Assembly: GCA_030248215.1 (NCBI GenBank)
Contig: JASANG010001362.1
Location: forward strand, 20,768 to 84,767
From: Enoplolaimus lenunculus
Lineage: Eukaryota > Nematoda > Enoplea > Enoplida > Thoracostomopsidae
Direction of reading: 5' to 3'
DNA length: 64,000 bases
The notes under the pieces: model-generated
Told to the model about the DNA's origin: nothing
What the model saw: only the letters and a program-made list of their open reading frames with translations
Database searches by the model: none
In this document: one piece after another, positions 55,179-64,000 of the stretch
Numbering within the stretch: position 1 is the first letter of the stretch
Layout: every line of letters starts with the position of its first letter
Program-made: the position numbers and the translations under genes

Positions 55179-55941
55179 CTGGTTGTTGTTCTATTTGTTG
55201 ATGTTGATAATGATTTTGTTGCTCTCTTTGTTGCTGTTTATCTTGTCCATGTTGTGGGCGTTGTTGTTGTAGTTCTCTATGTTGTTGTTCTTGTTGTTGT
55301 TGTTGTTGTTGTTGTTTGGCCCCGCGATCAAGGCTGATCGTTGACAGGAGCGATCCTGTCACATGCGCGGAGATGGTGATTGTCTCGTTGCATCGGGGAA
55401 GTAGACCACCATTTGGACCTGCGAGGCAGGAGCCGCTCGACCCACGACAAGGCGGTGATCGATTCGAGCAGTGTTCTTGTTGTTGTTGTTGTTGTGGTTG
55501 TTGTCGTTGTTGTTGTGGTTGTGGTTGTTGTTGTTGCTGCTGCTGCTGCTGCTGTTGCTGCTCTTCTCGTTGTTTTCGATTCTGTTGCCGTCGCTGCTCT
55601 TCCGGTTGCACGCCTTCCAACTCTCGTTGCTGATAAAGTTGTCGATGCAATAGCTGTTGTTGCTCACAAAACTGCTTTTGTAGTTGTCGTTGTGCATCCA
55701 CCACGCTTAGGCGTAATGCACTGCAATTAGCGGCTGCTAAATTATGTTGACATAAGCCAATCGTTCCTCTTGTCAAAGACGCATTATGCCTATTGATACC
55801 TGGAAGGTTGTTTCGTGGACAACTAAAGTAGCCATCAGGTAGGTTCCAGTCACCCAGACCGCTTGGATCCGACTGCTCTGGTGATTGTTGACCAAAGGGT
55901 TGTATTTTAATTCCTCGACCTCGGCCACGACCCACGATTGC
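51828..55941 (-). CDS. Unrecognised Gln-rich host gene (left-arm copy), two exons seen
   Basis: Exon A (54,208-55,941) is open for about 578 codons, ending CGTATTCAG before a GTAATG donor. Exon B (51,828-52,037) follows a good acceptor (TTCTTTACAG on the minus strand), is in the same phase, and gives 69 codons ending NGPNGTKSS before TGA; AATAAA signals follow near 51,700. Exon A holds a Gly/Arg start (GRGRGRGIKIQPFGQ), several Gln runs from CAA/CAG, a Glu run, a mixed middle with YDSDGAETVAMDSVEV and FLSAAGGPVMQSRRNPSTES, and a long Gln/Arg/Leu segment likely to form coiled coil. No ATG lies at its 5' side: an in-frame TAA is at 55,942-55,944, so the start is GTG-only or, more likely, in another exon. 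Other exons may lie between A and B. No domain recognised; nuclear or RNA-associated roles would be a guess. Confidence 0.6.
52271..53782. mobile_element. hAT-like element in the Gln-rich gene intron (left arm)
   Basis: CAGGGTTCCAACAGAAACTG at the left and CCGATAGCACCATG at the right end a block with long inverted arms. The arms share CGTTCACAGTCTTTATTGGGTTACAAT and its near complement, at about 52,500 and 53,510. A second CAGGGATGGGCGGAGACC...CTACCTCTG element (52,693-53,031) is nested inside, and remains of a GAACC...ATACCGACAC element flank the outside (about 52,160-52,250 and 53,990-54,090). No transposase. Confidence 0.6.
54160..54207 (-). promoter_or_regulatory. Splice donor region of Gln-rich exon A
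   Basis: CAG|GTAATG at 54,208/54,207. The open frame continues past it only briefly to a stop at 54,160, which supports ending the exon at the donor. Confidence 0.6.
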
Positions 55942-56331
55942 TTAACGTCAGGTCCTCAAGTCCGCATAGATCCGCGACGGTGCTTGGCTCATGTTGTCGT
56001 CGTCGCATCACCCAGTGAAACTGAATTTTAATTATGAAAATAAACTTTATGTTCAAGGTACAAGCAGTTTAATTTGAATGTTAATTTAACAGAGCGTTCT
56101 CCCTGCGTTTCCTTTCGTGTCAGCCCCCCGCCTCTTGTCTTGTTTTTTTTTTTTCACCCCCCTCTCCCCCCGGAACTCCCACGGCGCAGAATTCGATTGC
56201 GACCACCGTGGTTGCGGTTTTGGGGGTGGGTTTTTGCCGTTTGGCGGTTTTCCCGGGTTCTTTTTCTTTTCCGCTGGTTCCCCTGTTGCGCAGATCCGCG
56301 ACGGCAGCAGAACTTCGAGCCGGCGATTTGT
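55566..56331. other. Spacer of the inverted duplication
   Basis: Single-copy sequence between the arms. 55,566-55,941 is the 5' part of the Gln-rich exon, present only once. 56,110-56,331 has unusual composition: a C-run series, a 12-T run, and G/T-rich then C-rich stretches unlike the AT-rich surroundings. A 13-bp direct repeat AGATCCGCGACGG lies at 55,968-55,980 and 56,292-56,304. The left-hand gene copy runs into this spacer; the right-hand copy starts at its edge. Confidence 0.85.
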
Positions 56332-56713
56332 AAGAGCAGCACAGCAGCAGCAGCAGCAGCACAACAACCACAACCACAACAACAACGACAACAACCACAA
56401 CAACAACAACAACAAGAACACTGCTCGAATCGATCACCGCCTTGTCGTGGGTCGAGCGGCTCCTGCCTCGCAGGTCCAAATGGTGGTCTACTTCCCCGAT
56501 GCAACGAGACAATCACCATCTCCGCGCATGTGACAGGATCGCTCCTGTCAACGATCAGCCTTGATCGCGGGGCCAAACAACAACAACAACAACAACAACA
56601 AGAACAACAACATAGAGAACTACAACAACAACGCCCACAACATGGACAAGATAAACAGCAACAAAGAGAGCAACAAAATCATTATCAACATCAACAAATA
56701 GAACAACAACCAG

Positions 56714-56745
<32 letters not shown>

Positions 56746-59700
56746 CCGCAACATCCAGAGCAGCGACAAGCAACGCCTCCGCTATTATCACCAATGGAAT
56801 CGTCAATTTCACTACGATCCGCCGGCGGCCACACGATAGATTTGGGAGACGACGCCAGTTCTGGGCCAATTTCTTCGACTGCCTCGTACAGACGTTCTTG
56901 GCGTGAAGCGGCAATATTTTACGATCGCTCCGAGGTACTTTTGATCAATTTCCAAGAAGACGGGTATGATAGTGATGGGGCGGAAACGGTAGCCATGGAT
57001 AGCGTTGAGGTAGCGCCGATTAGTTCCCGTCGACCACGATTTTTGAGCGCTGCTGGGGGTCCGGTCATGCAGTCACGACGCAATCCATCGACGGAATCGT
57101 TCGAAATGAAAACGGTCGATGAAGCGACAGGCTTAGGATTAAGGATATAGCCTTAGATAACGGTGTGGTGGACGGGGGTAATGGTGCTACTGCTGTGACA
57201 CGTAGCACGGTGTCGGTGAGTATGGAACGTGAAAATGGGCGTGGCGCTGGTGGGGCTGGCGGTCTTTGGCATGAACGAGAACAACGGAAGTTGGTTAAAC
57301 AGCGAGAACAACAACTACGACTGATACTACAACAACAACAACAACAACGTGACCAACTACTAGAACAACAGCAACCACAAGAGCTAAACCGTCAACGGGA
57401 ACAACGAAAGCGGCGTAGCCAACAATTACAACACCTACAACTGTTACAACGAAAACGAGAACAAGAACAGGAACGACAACGCCAAGAGTTACAACAACAG
57501 CAGCAGCTTCAAGAACTACAAGCGCTACAACAAGAACAAGAGCTACAACAACAAGAACAAGAGCTACAACCGCGACCGCAACAAGGGCAACAGCAACGTG
57601 GAACTCAGAGTGGGCAGCGGCGAATGCACCAAAGGAACGATGAATGCTGTGGCGCCAAGGCGAGAAATACGTCAGTCCGTATTCAGGTAATGTGAACGTT
57701 TTTTGGTATTGGTGTAGTGATTTATACTTTTGAGCTAAAAGCTTAATTAGTACTACAAGTTAGCGATAGGTGATCAAACTAATTAAGGTTTTACTTAATG
57801 TTGAACCGATGTTGTAAAATACCGATACACTGATATTACTATGCCATACCGATACCGAAAGTTGTACAGGATGTGCGGCCTCGGTCTCAGCAAGTGTCGG
57901 TATTCGGTTGGTATTGTATCAAGCAATTTTTGACGGCCGTCAATCACCTATAGTTACACCAATTCTTATTCAGCACATGTCGCAGATTTTTCAATCCAGC
58001 CGATAAAGCAGCCGCTTTCACCATGTATGTTAGACTGCACTCACGCTCAATAGTTTCAAGCTTCCCGTGATAAGAGAATAATCATGAATGCTGCGTTATT
58101 TTTTATATATCATGGTGCTATCGGTCATGGACCCCCGGCAAAAAACATTCGACTCCGGCAAAGAACATTCGGCTCCGAGGAAAAATCATCCGGCTCCGGT
58201 ATTTTAACCCGCTGGATGTTTTTTAAAAACGTCAACAAATTGAAACCATCGTTTATATTTAGGCCAACTACCATGGAAATGATTGATTTACTTTTACAAA
58301 TTTTTTATGTCATACAGGTAATTTAAATGTTTACATGTGTCCGTATACGTTCACAATCTTTATTGGGTTACAATAACGCTGCAAAATTATAACAGTATGT
58401 GTCTTAGCATAGTCCTATTATTTCTAAGGCTACGCCTAAGCTTCAGTGTAAAAATAAGACTGTAACTAAAGTCTTAGCCTAATCAAAAATACTAGCCTTA
58501 ATCATAGCCTCCTCTATTATTTAGTGCCTACGGAAAACTGAATGTCCGTAAAAGTAACATGGGCCAAGCAAATATCGCAATGAACAGGGTGCGACCGGAT
58601 ACCTAAAACTGACGGAGCCGGAGCCTGATAATCTATACTGGATTACATTCAAATAGCAAATGTATCTGGCAACTCTTTCTTCCGAGGCTTAAGGTACCCA
58701 AAGTGGTTACGTGACAAAGTTTAACATGTCTCAACGATGCATTTGCAACACTTTAACAACGATCCTATTCCACTATTTTATTTTTGTAACGCTGCATTCA
58801 GTTGCAATATTCGTTTGGCCGGTGTTCCTGAGGGCATTTATATTCTGTAGGTAATATAAAACAGAGGTGGCTAAGGTCAAGGATTCGAGTCTCGGTCTTA
58901 GTCTCGGCAAATCTCGGTATGTAGGATTTGGCAGGTCTCCATTTTTTGAGTCTCGATGGTTTTGAACCGGTACTGAAAGTCGAAGATTAAGCAAATGCTG
59001 GTAGTCCTGTAAAAAGCAGAAGTTAATATTCTTGAAGCAAGAGCAGATCTTCTGAAAACACACAAAAAACAGTGAAAGAACAAAAAAAACTACGAAAAAA
59101 GCAATAGAATTTATTTATTTATTTTGAAAGTTTACTTTTTAGGTGATGCCCGAAAAAGTTGACCGAAAACTTAGACATTTCATGGCAGGCCTCCGCCCAT
59201 CCCTGACTCGGATTAAAGCTAATATTTTTCTTAGGCTTAGGGATTTTATAGACCGATTTTTACGCTGAAGTTTAGGTTTAGCCATAAGAATAAAACAAAT
59301 TGCTGAGATATATTTTGTTACGTCCCTCAAGGCTTCAATAACACTCGTCATCTTTATGAGGTTTTCTAGACGGCATTGTAACCCATTAGAGGACTGTAGA
59401 ACGCATACGGTTACATGCAAACAATTACATTACATGCGTGGCAGGGAAAAATATGTAAAAAGTAGTGTGCAATACACTTTGATGGGCTTGGCATGGTATA
59501 AGTTTTTTTTTGAAGTTTTTTAAAATAATATCCATCAAGTTAAACTAGCGGGACGGAGCTGGAGTTATATTTGCCGGCCGGTTAGCCGTGCATCCTGATA
59601 CAGTTTCCGAAATTCCAGCAAAACTTGCTGTCCCGGCAGAATACAGGAACCGATTTACGGTTGGAACCAATGATATCATAAATTCAACAATTTACTTTTT

Positions 59701-60371
59701 CAAGCCAACCACCCTTTTATTCAGTTTAGTTAATAAGATGTTAAATTGAAATATTTGGTGAGTGATAAAAACGAAGAGAAATGGTGAGAAGTCGCTTAAG
59801 GCATGTTTTTAATGGCTTGACGAAAAAGTAAAACAGTATATGGGTGTTAAAAATTATTTCAAATTCTGGTTCCGGCAAAAAAGTCTAATTCCAGTTGCTG
59901 TTCCGGCAAAATTCAGTTTCTGTTGGAACCCTGATATATTAAACTCAATTAGTCAGAGTATAATAAGATTAAAAGTACCGCTAAAAAAAATACCGACACC
60001 AATGCCCCGAAAATACCTATACTGATATATAGGTTCAAAACTAACATATCTCTGGTATTAAAAATTTTCCGCAGCGATATTGGGAATGTTGCAAACTGTT
60101 GACATGCGCTACTGCTATACGTTGTTGGGTGGTTAAAATATTTAGGGATAATTCTTTACAGAAAGATATTCGCAACGAAAACACAAGACGACGCGCAACA
60201 GGAACGCAAACAGACTATACGACAGATCATCTTGCACAGGCACTGTTTGCTATGGAAGTTGGGGTTAAAATGTTTCCTGAGGAAATAGAAATGTTGAAAC
60301 TGCGGTTTCCTGTGCTTTACTCGAATTATATGGTACTAGTAAACGGGCCTAATGGGACTAAGTCATCATGA
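56332..60371 (+). pseudogene. Broken copy of the Gln-rich gene (right arm)
   Basis: Exon A copy 56,332-57,686 and exon B copy 60,162-60,371 keep the donor CAG|GTAATG and the acceptor TTCTTTACAG. The copy lacks the first ~125 codons. At the junction the CAG run is read as Ala before the frame returns to Gln. Near 57,140-57,165 small insertions turn the left arm's TTAGGA-TTAGGA-TTAGGC coding repeat (GLGLGLG) into a stop, so the frame splits. Clusters of adjacent changes (DDASSAATSS in the left arm against DDASSGPISS here; LINLKEDG against LINFQEDG) suggest either decay or poor consensus. Exon B remains open with one Ala/Gly difference. If the assembly is wrong this is only a bad allele. Confidence 0.65.
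58111..59933. mobile_element. hAT-like element in the intron (right arm)
   Basis: Mirror of 52,271-53,782, beginning CATGGTGCTATCGG and ending TTGGAACCCTG. It is about 311 bp longer because one inverted arm keeps sequence at about 59,560-59,870 (CCGG-rich, GTTCCGGCAAAA repeats) that the left-arm copy lacks. The left copy is explained by a deletion between the two GCCGGAAC-like repeats. Confidence 0.6.
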
Positions 60372-61079
60372 TGTGGCCAGTAGCATCATTATTTATACTA
60401 GTTATGTAGCTAAACATGTAAATATTGTAAATATTGGTGTTGTTAGTAGTTATGGTGATGGTAGTAAAAAATATAAAAATAAATAAAAATAAATATAATA
60501 TAAAAATAGTAAAAATGTATTAAAACAGGAAACAATAAAAATAAAAACAGCGTCTTGCTGGACGATTGTTCATTATTCCAACAGCACTTTCAAGGGCTAC
60601 AGTTGTGTGGAGGAGGAAAAGGTGATTGGCAAGCGGTGTTTTGTGGGAAAAGAACACTCTGAATTTTGATGATTTTCTTTCAGTAGTTATGTATTTAGTA
60701 AACGCATTTATTACTTGTATATAATTTTTGTTTGCATTAGTCTATTGATATTCTGTGTAGGAAACAATATACCCAGCCGGCTTTGCGTTTTATCGTTGAC
60801 CTTTTTTAGAAAACTTTCAAAATATTAGGCTCCAATGTTACATAGCTATTTTAGTAAAATTATGTTAAAGATTCCAAATCGAGCGTTCGGATTGCTGGTG
60901 TTCCAAATATTCAGGGTTTCTTGGTGTAAATCTGAGTTATTCTATATTGTATAATAAAAAATCTTGCGTCGTATGCAACGGAACAATTGCTGTGCATCGT
61001 TAAAACGCACGCACAAATTGCAGCAGGAGTCTGACATTAAGTGTACATTTCAATACGTTTGTCTAGTAATTTTGTTAAC

Positions 61080-63798
61080 AAATAACTGTTTTTAGTGTCT
61101 GGCCTCAATTTTTAAATAATATAGATTATGAGCTTTAAGACCATTGGGAAGTTTTTAAAATGAATGTTAGAACTTATTCTAATAAGTTAGGTAAATTTAA
61201 AGCAAGGGAGAGAAATTCAATTAGAAAAAGTTTTGAAGAAAGGATTAGGGACTCTCAAGACTTAATTTGTACTTATCCCGATGACGCAAAGCTAAAGTGC
61301 TATTTACTTAAACTACAGCTTAAGATAAGGTTATTAAATATAGCCTATGCAATAGCTGTAAACATAATATGTATTTTAGCGACTTTGTGAATGATAAAGT
61401 GTCTTTGTCGACTCTTAAGTCGGAACAGCGAAAAGATTGGGAGCAGCGTCATTTTTTCTCGATAAAAAATGCTTCTATCGGAATTTTACGTGAAAGCTCC
61501 TCAATTTTAGAGGTAATATCTCAACAATATAAGGAAGTATTTTCAAGCTAGAGTATTGATCGCCATATGCTAGATTTTTTAAATCAGTTAAACTTTCCAC
61601 AATTGTCAGAGGAACAAAAAATTAGTTTAGAATGTGATATAACTGTGCAGGAGGTTACACAGGCAATGTGATTGCGCAAAGGAAGAAAGCTCCAGGGTTG
61701 GATGCAATACCAATTCAGTTGTATGTGTTATGTTGTGATGCAATTGCACCTTTTTTGTGTAAGCTATTTAACAACTCTTTAGGTCAGGATATGTTGAATA
61801 TCTCTGCATATTATAGTGTAATCACTTTGCTTTACAAGGGAAAAGGTGAGCGTCATTTAAGAGAAAATTGGAGACCAATCACTCTTTTAAATACGGCACA
61901 AAAATTTTATCAAAAAGATTGGCAAGTGTAATGCATACTTTGGTGCATCCGGATCAAACTAGTTCAGTACCCGGAAGAACCATTGCAGATAGCTTAAATC
62001 ATGTCAGATGTGTAGTAGACTACACAAATGAATTCAATGCTGAAGTAATGATATTATCTTTAGATCATCAAACAGATTTTGATATGGTAGAATGGGATTT
62101 CATGCACGAAACTTTGAAAAAATGAATTTGGGTCAAAATTTCAAACACATTTCCGATGCATTTATAAAAAAATGTCAAAATCATTAGTATTGGTAAACGG
62201 ATTTTTGTCTACACCGTTTGAAGTAAACAGAGGTGTCCGACAGGGTTGTTCATTATCTCTTTTGTTATATGTGAAACTTCTGAAGTTATTGCGCATTTTG
62301 TGCGATCGACAAATATGCCAACAGGGGTACCACTGTGCAGTGTTAAAACCAGAATTGCAAAATTTGCAGATGACACAAGAATTTTTCTAACAAGATGGGA
62401 AGAAATAGACAATGTCTTAAACATCTTTGAATGGTTCAAAAAAGCATCAGGTTCTCGGATAAAAACTGAATAAACACAGTTATTGCTGTTGGGTGGTTTG
62501 AAAGAAAGTGTAGTGCAGAGTGCTTACCAAAAGTTTTTAGTACAGAAACTGAAATTATATGAAGTATTTGTTTCTGCAGAAGGTTTTCAATGCGAAGAGA
62601 ATTAGGCAAAGAATCTTGATGGTATAACTCGCTTTGAAAGAAAAGTTCCACCTTTTGGTGTGTCGCTTTTTGGCAAAGGTCATTTTGTAGTAACATATTT
62701 CTTGTGTATGTTTAACTACGTTTCCAGTGTTACTACGCCACCAAGTTGGCTAATCAAGCGTGTCTACAACAGTTTACGTAAGTTTTTGTGGTACCCGTCG
62801 CAAGCGAATTTCGTTAGACCAGAAATATTGCATTTCAGCCCAACCAGGGTGGAGTCGGGTTTCCAGATTTAGATATACGGATTAAAGTTAGCCGTTTAAT
62901 ATTATACATTCGCGTGCTTTTGCACAAAGAGGTTTTATGTTGGAATAGAGGTTTTCATTGCTTTTACAGACGAGTGGAATATTTGAAGAAACGACAGGTA
63001 AAATTGGTGCATGTTCCAAAGTTTTATAAGGAAATTTGCCTTGCGGTCATAGAAGCTGAATTCCGACGAGAAAATGAGTTCTGATGGATTTGCGTTAAGA
63101 AATTCGTAATCAAAAAATTGTCCCAAAGCTTTCGTACGCGATGTGGGTGGAGAAAAAATATAAGCAAAATATGGTTTCCGTAAATGGTTTGTGGTCCGGA
63201 AAGTTAGGTATCGAAATTTCTGTTGTAAATAAATCTTGGGAATGGGCTAAAGCAAAGTATGTTGAAGGGAACGTTCGCGACCTACACTACAAACTGCGGC
63301 AGCGTCGTCTGTTCACAAACGACAGACTATCAAAATTTACAGATATTACAAATGTGTTTATATTGCGCCGGTCAAAATATCGATGTTATTGAAGATAATT
63401 TTCATGTTTTCGTACTTTGTCCTCGTGCCTACGGTTTTTACTCTGAGATTACACTCATGTTAAAACGAATTGCTACCGTAGAGCACTTAGGCGTGGCATA
63501 TCTCATTTTGGGGCGTAAAATAGGGAATACAAACACACAAACTGTTTTCAACATTGTTATTCAGCACGCGCAATTTGCAATATGGAAAGCTTAATGTAAG
63601 TTGAATTTTGATCAAACTTACTGTGATCCCATGGATATTTTTAGGAAGAATGTTTTCCGCTCGTTGTGTCGTCTTAGAATACGTTTGTATTCGTGTACTT
63701 TATATAATGTCTTCGAAAGTATAGTATGTAGTGATAATGCCATGGTGATTTCGGCTGTCGAATTAACTCAAATGGAAGCAAAGGATAATGTGGTGTGA
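61080..63798 (+). mobile_element. Tx1/L1-clade LINE ORF2 remnant (right arm)
   Basis: Same element as 48,402-51,118 with the same breaks. Blocks: WPQFLNNIDYEL near 61,105, linker 61,160-61,390, fingers 61,668-61,931, motif A LDHQTDFD near 62,063, motif B RGVRQGCSLS near 62,230, FADD near 62,360, thumb 62,660-62,872, and the C-terminal Cys/His block near 63,355. It differs from the left copy by scattered substitutions (for example APGLDAIP against APGLDEIP, AYYSV against AYYGV) and a CA-unit indel near 63,536. Endonuclease domain absent. Confidence 0.9.
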
Positions 63799-63898
63799 GT
63801 AATATATTGGAATCAATCATTTGAAGATGGAATGGTATTTCAGGATCTACTTTATTGTGTTTAATATTGGACAGTAAACGTTTCTCTCTCTCGAACTT

Positions 63899-64000
63899 AT
63901 GCTTAAATATCAGAGTGCAACCGGACGTGAAAAATACAGGAGCGGAACCGGAGGTCCACGAAACTTGCCGAAGCCGAGCAATACGTAACTGAACGAACAA
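63899..64000 (+). mobile_element. hAT-like element end at the window edge
   Basis: CAGAGTGCAACCGGACGTGA at 63,911 repeats the end seen inverted at 48,061. It leaves the left-arm sequence after GCCGAAGCCGAG, near 63,980. Confidence 0.6.

Larger units (their letters stand above)
47998..55565 (-). repeat. Left arm of a ~16-kb inverted duplication
   Basis: The reverse complement of this segment runs in parallel with 56,332-63,979. Paired positions sum to about 111,893 near the centre and 112,198 in the LINE; the shift is one ~311-bp indel. The left arm alone has about 232 bp at 48,074-48,306, including a TTAGGC-type MITE fragment. Stretches compared by eye differ by about 1-3%. Contents from the centre out: Gln-rich gene exon, nested hAT-like element, terminal exon, LINE, hAT-like end. 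Confidence 0.96.
56332..63979 (+). repeat. Right arm of the ~16-kb inverted duplication
   Basis: Inverted copy of 47,998-55,565. It starts inside the CAG/CAA repeat of the Gln-rich exon (AAGAGCAGC shared) and ends in the hAT-like terminal sequence, where similarity stops about 20 bp before the window edge. Compared with the left arm it has about 311 extra bp at 59,560-59,870 and lacks about 232 bp between CTCTCTCGAAC and TTATGCTTAAATAT near 63,897. Confidence 0.96.

Noticed and set aside
55566-55935. Faint resemblance of the Gln-rich exon's first ~120 residues to a Wnt N-terminal region (an LPG string and scattered Cys)
   Set aside because: Cys spacing does not match and there is no signal peptide; the Gln-rich context does not fit a secreted Wnt.
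54686-57150. Poly-Leu, poly-Val and poly-Cys frames antisense to the Gln-rich exon
   Set aside because: Other-frame readings of CAA/CAG repeats, present in both arms.
47998-63979. Exact fold-back sequencing read as full explanation of the palindrome
   Set aside because: Two large indels and scattered substitutions separate the arms; haplotype misjoin remains possible.

Overview
The window looks like nuclear DNA of an AT-rich invertebrate metazoan. It has a spliced ten-exon Nemo-like kinase gene with GT-AG introns of about 150 to 950 bp, a Tx1/L1-type LINE, and a dense load of small inverted-repeat DNA elements. I cannot name the species. TTAGGC-like strings recur, but they lie inside dispersed elements and do not show a telomere or prove a nematode.

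Layout. 1-33,000 is gene-poor. It holds at least six families of short inverted-repeat elements (MITE-like), two tandem duplications, a tRNA-derived SINE-like head and one 390-bp open frame that may be an ORC6 exon. 33,022-38,450 (+) is a complete NLK gene. Its exons join in phase into 630 codons, with every kinase motif and the NLK-specific C-terminal tail. Its introns contain the same mobile families, including a 630-bp foldback element in the last intron. 38,451-44,700 holds the NLK 3' UTR, more MITEs, a 480-bp GTT-rich tract and a second tRNA-like head. 44,718-48,061 is a nest of CAGGGTGCAACCGG-type (hAT-like) elements.

From about 48,000 to 63,980 the window is one inverted duplication: two arms of about 7.6 kb around a 766-bp spacer. 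Each arm carries, from the centre outward, a Gln-rich host gene (a large exon plus a terminal exon that fit in phase), a nested hAT-like element in its intron, and a decayed Tx1-like LINE. The arms share the same LINE lesions but differ by substitutions, a ~311-bp indel and a ~232-bp indel, so they are not one read folded back exactly. The right-arm gene copy begins in the middle of the CAG/CAA repeat and is broken.

NLK is a MAPK-like kinase in Wnt/TCF and TGF-beta/p38 signalling. The Gln-rich gene is not recognised. I saw no operon, CRISPR array, rRNA or intact autonomous transposon. The most notable structures are the inverted duplication with its odd junction and the foldback-element family.
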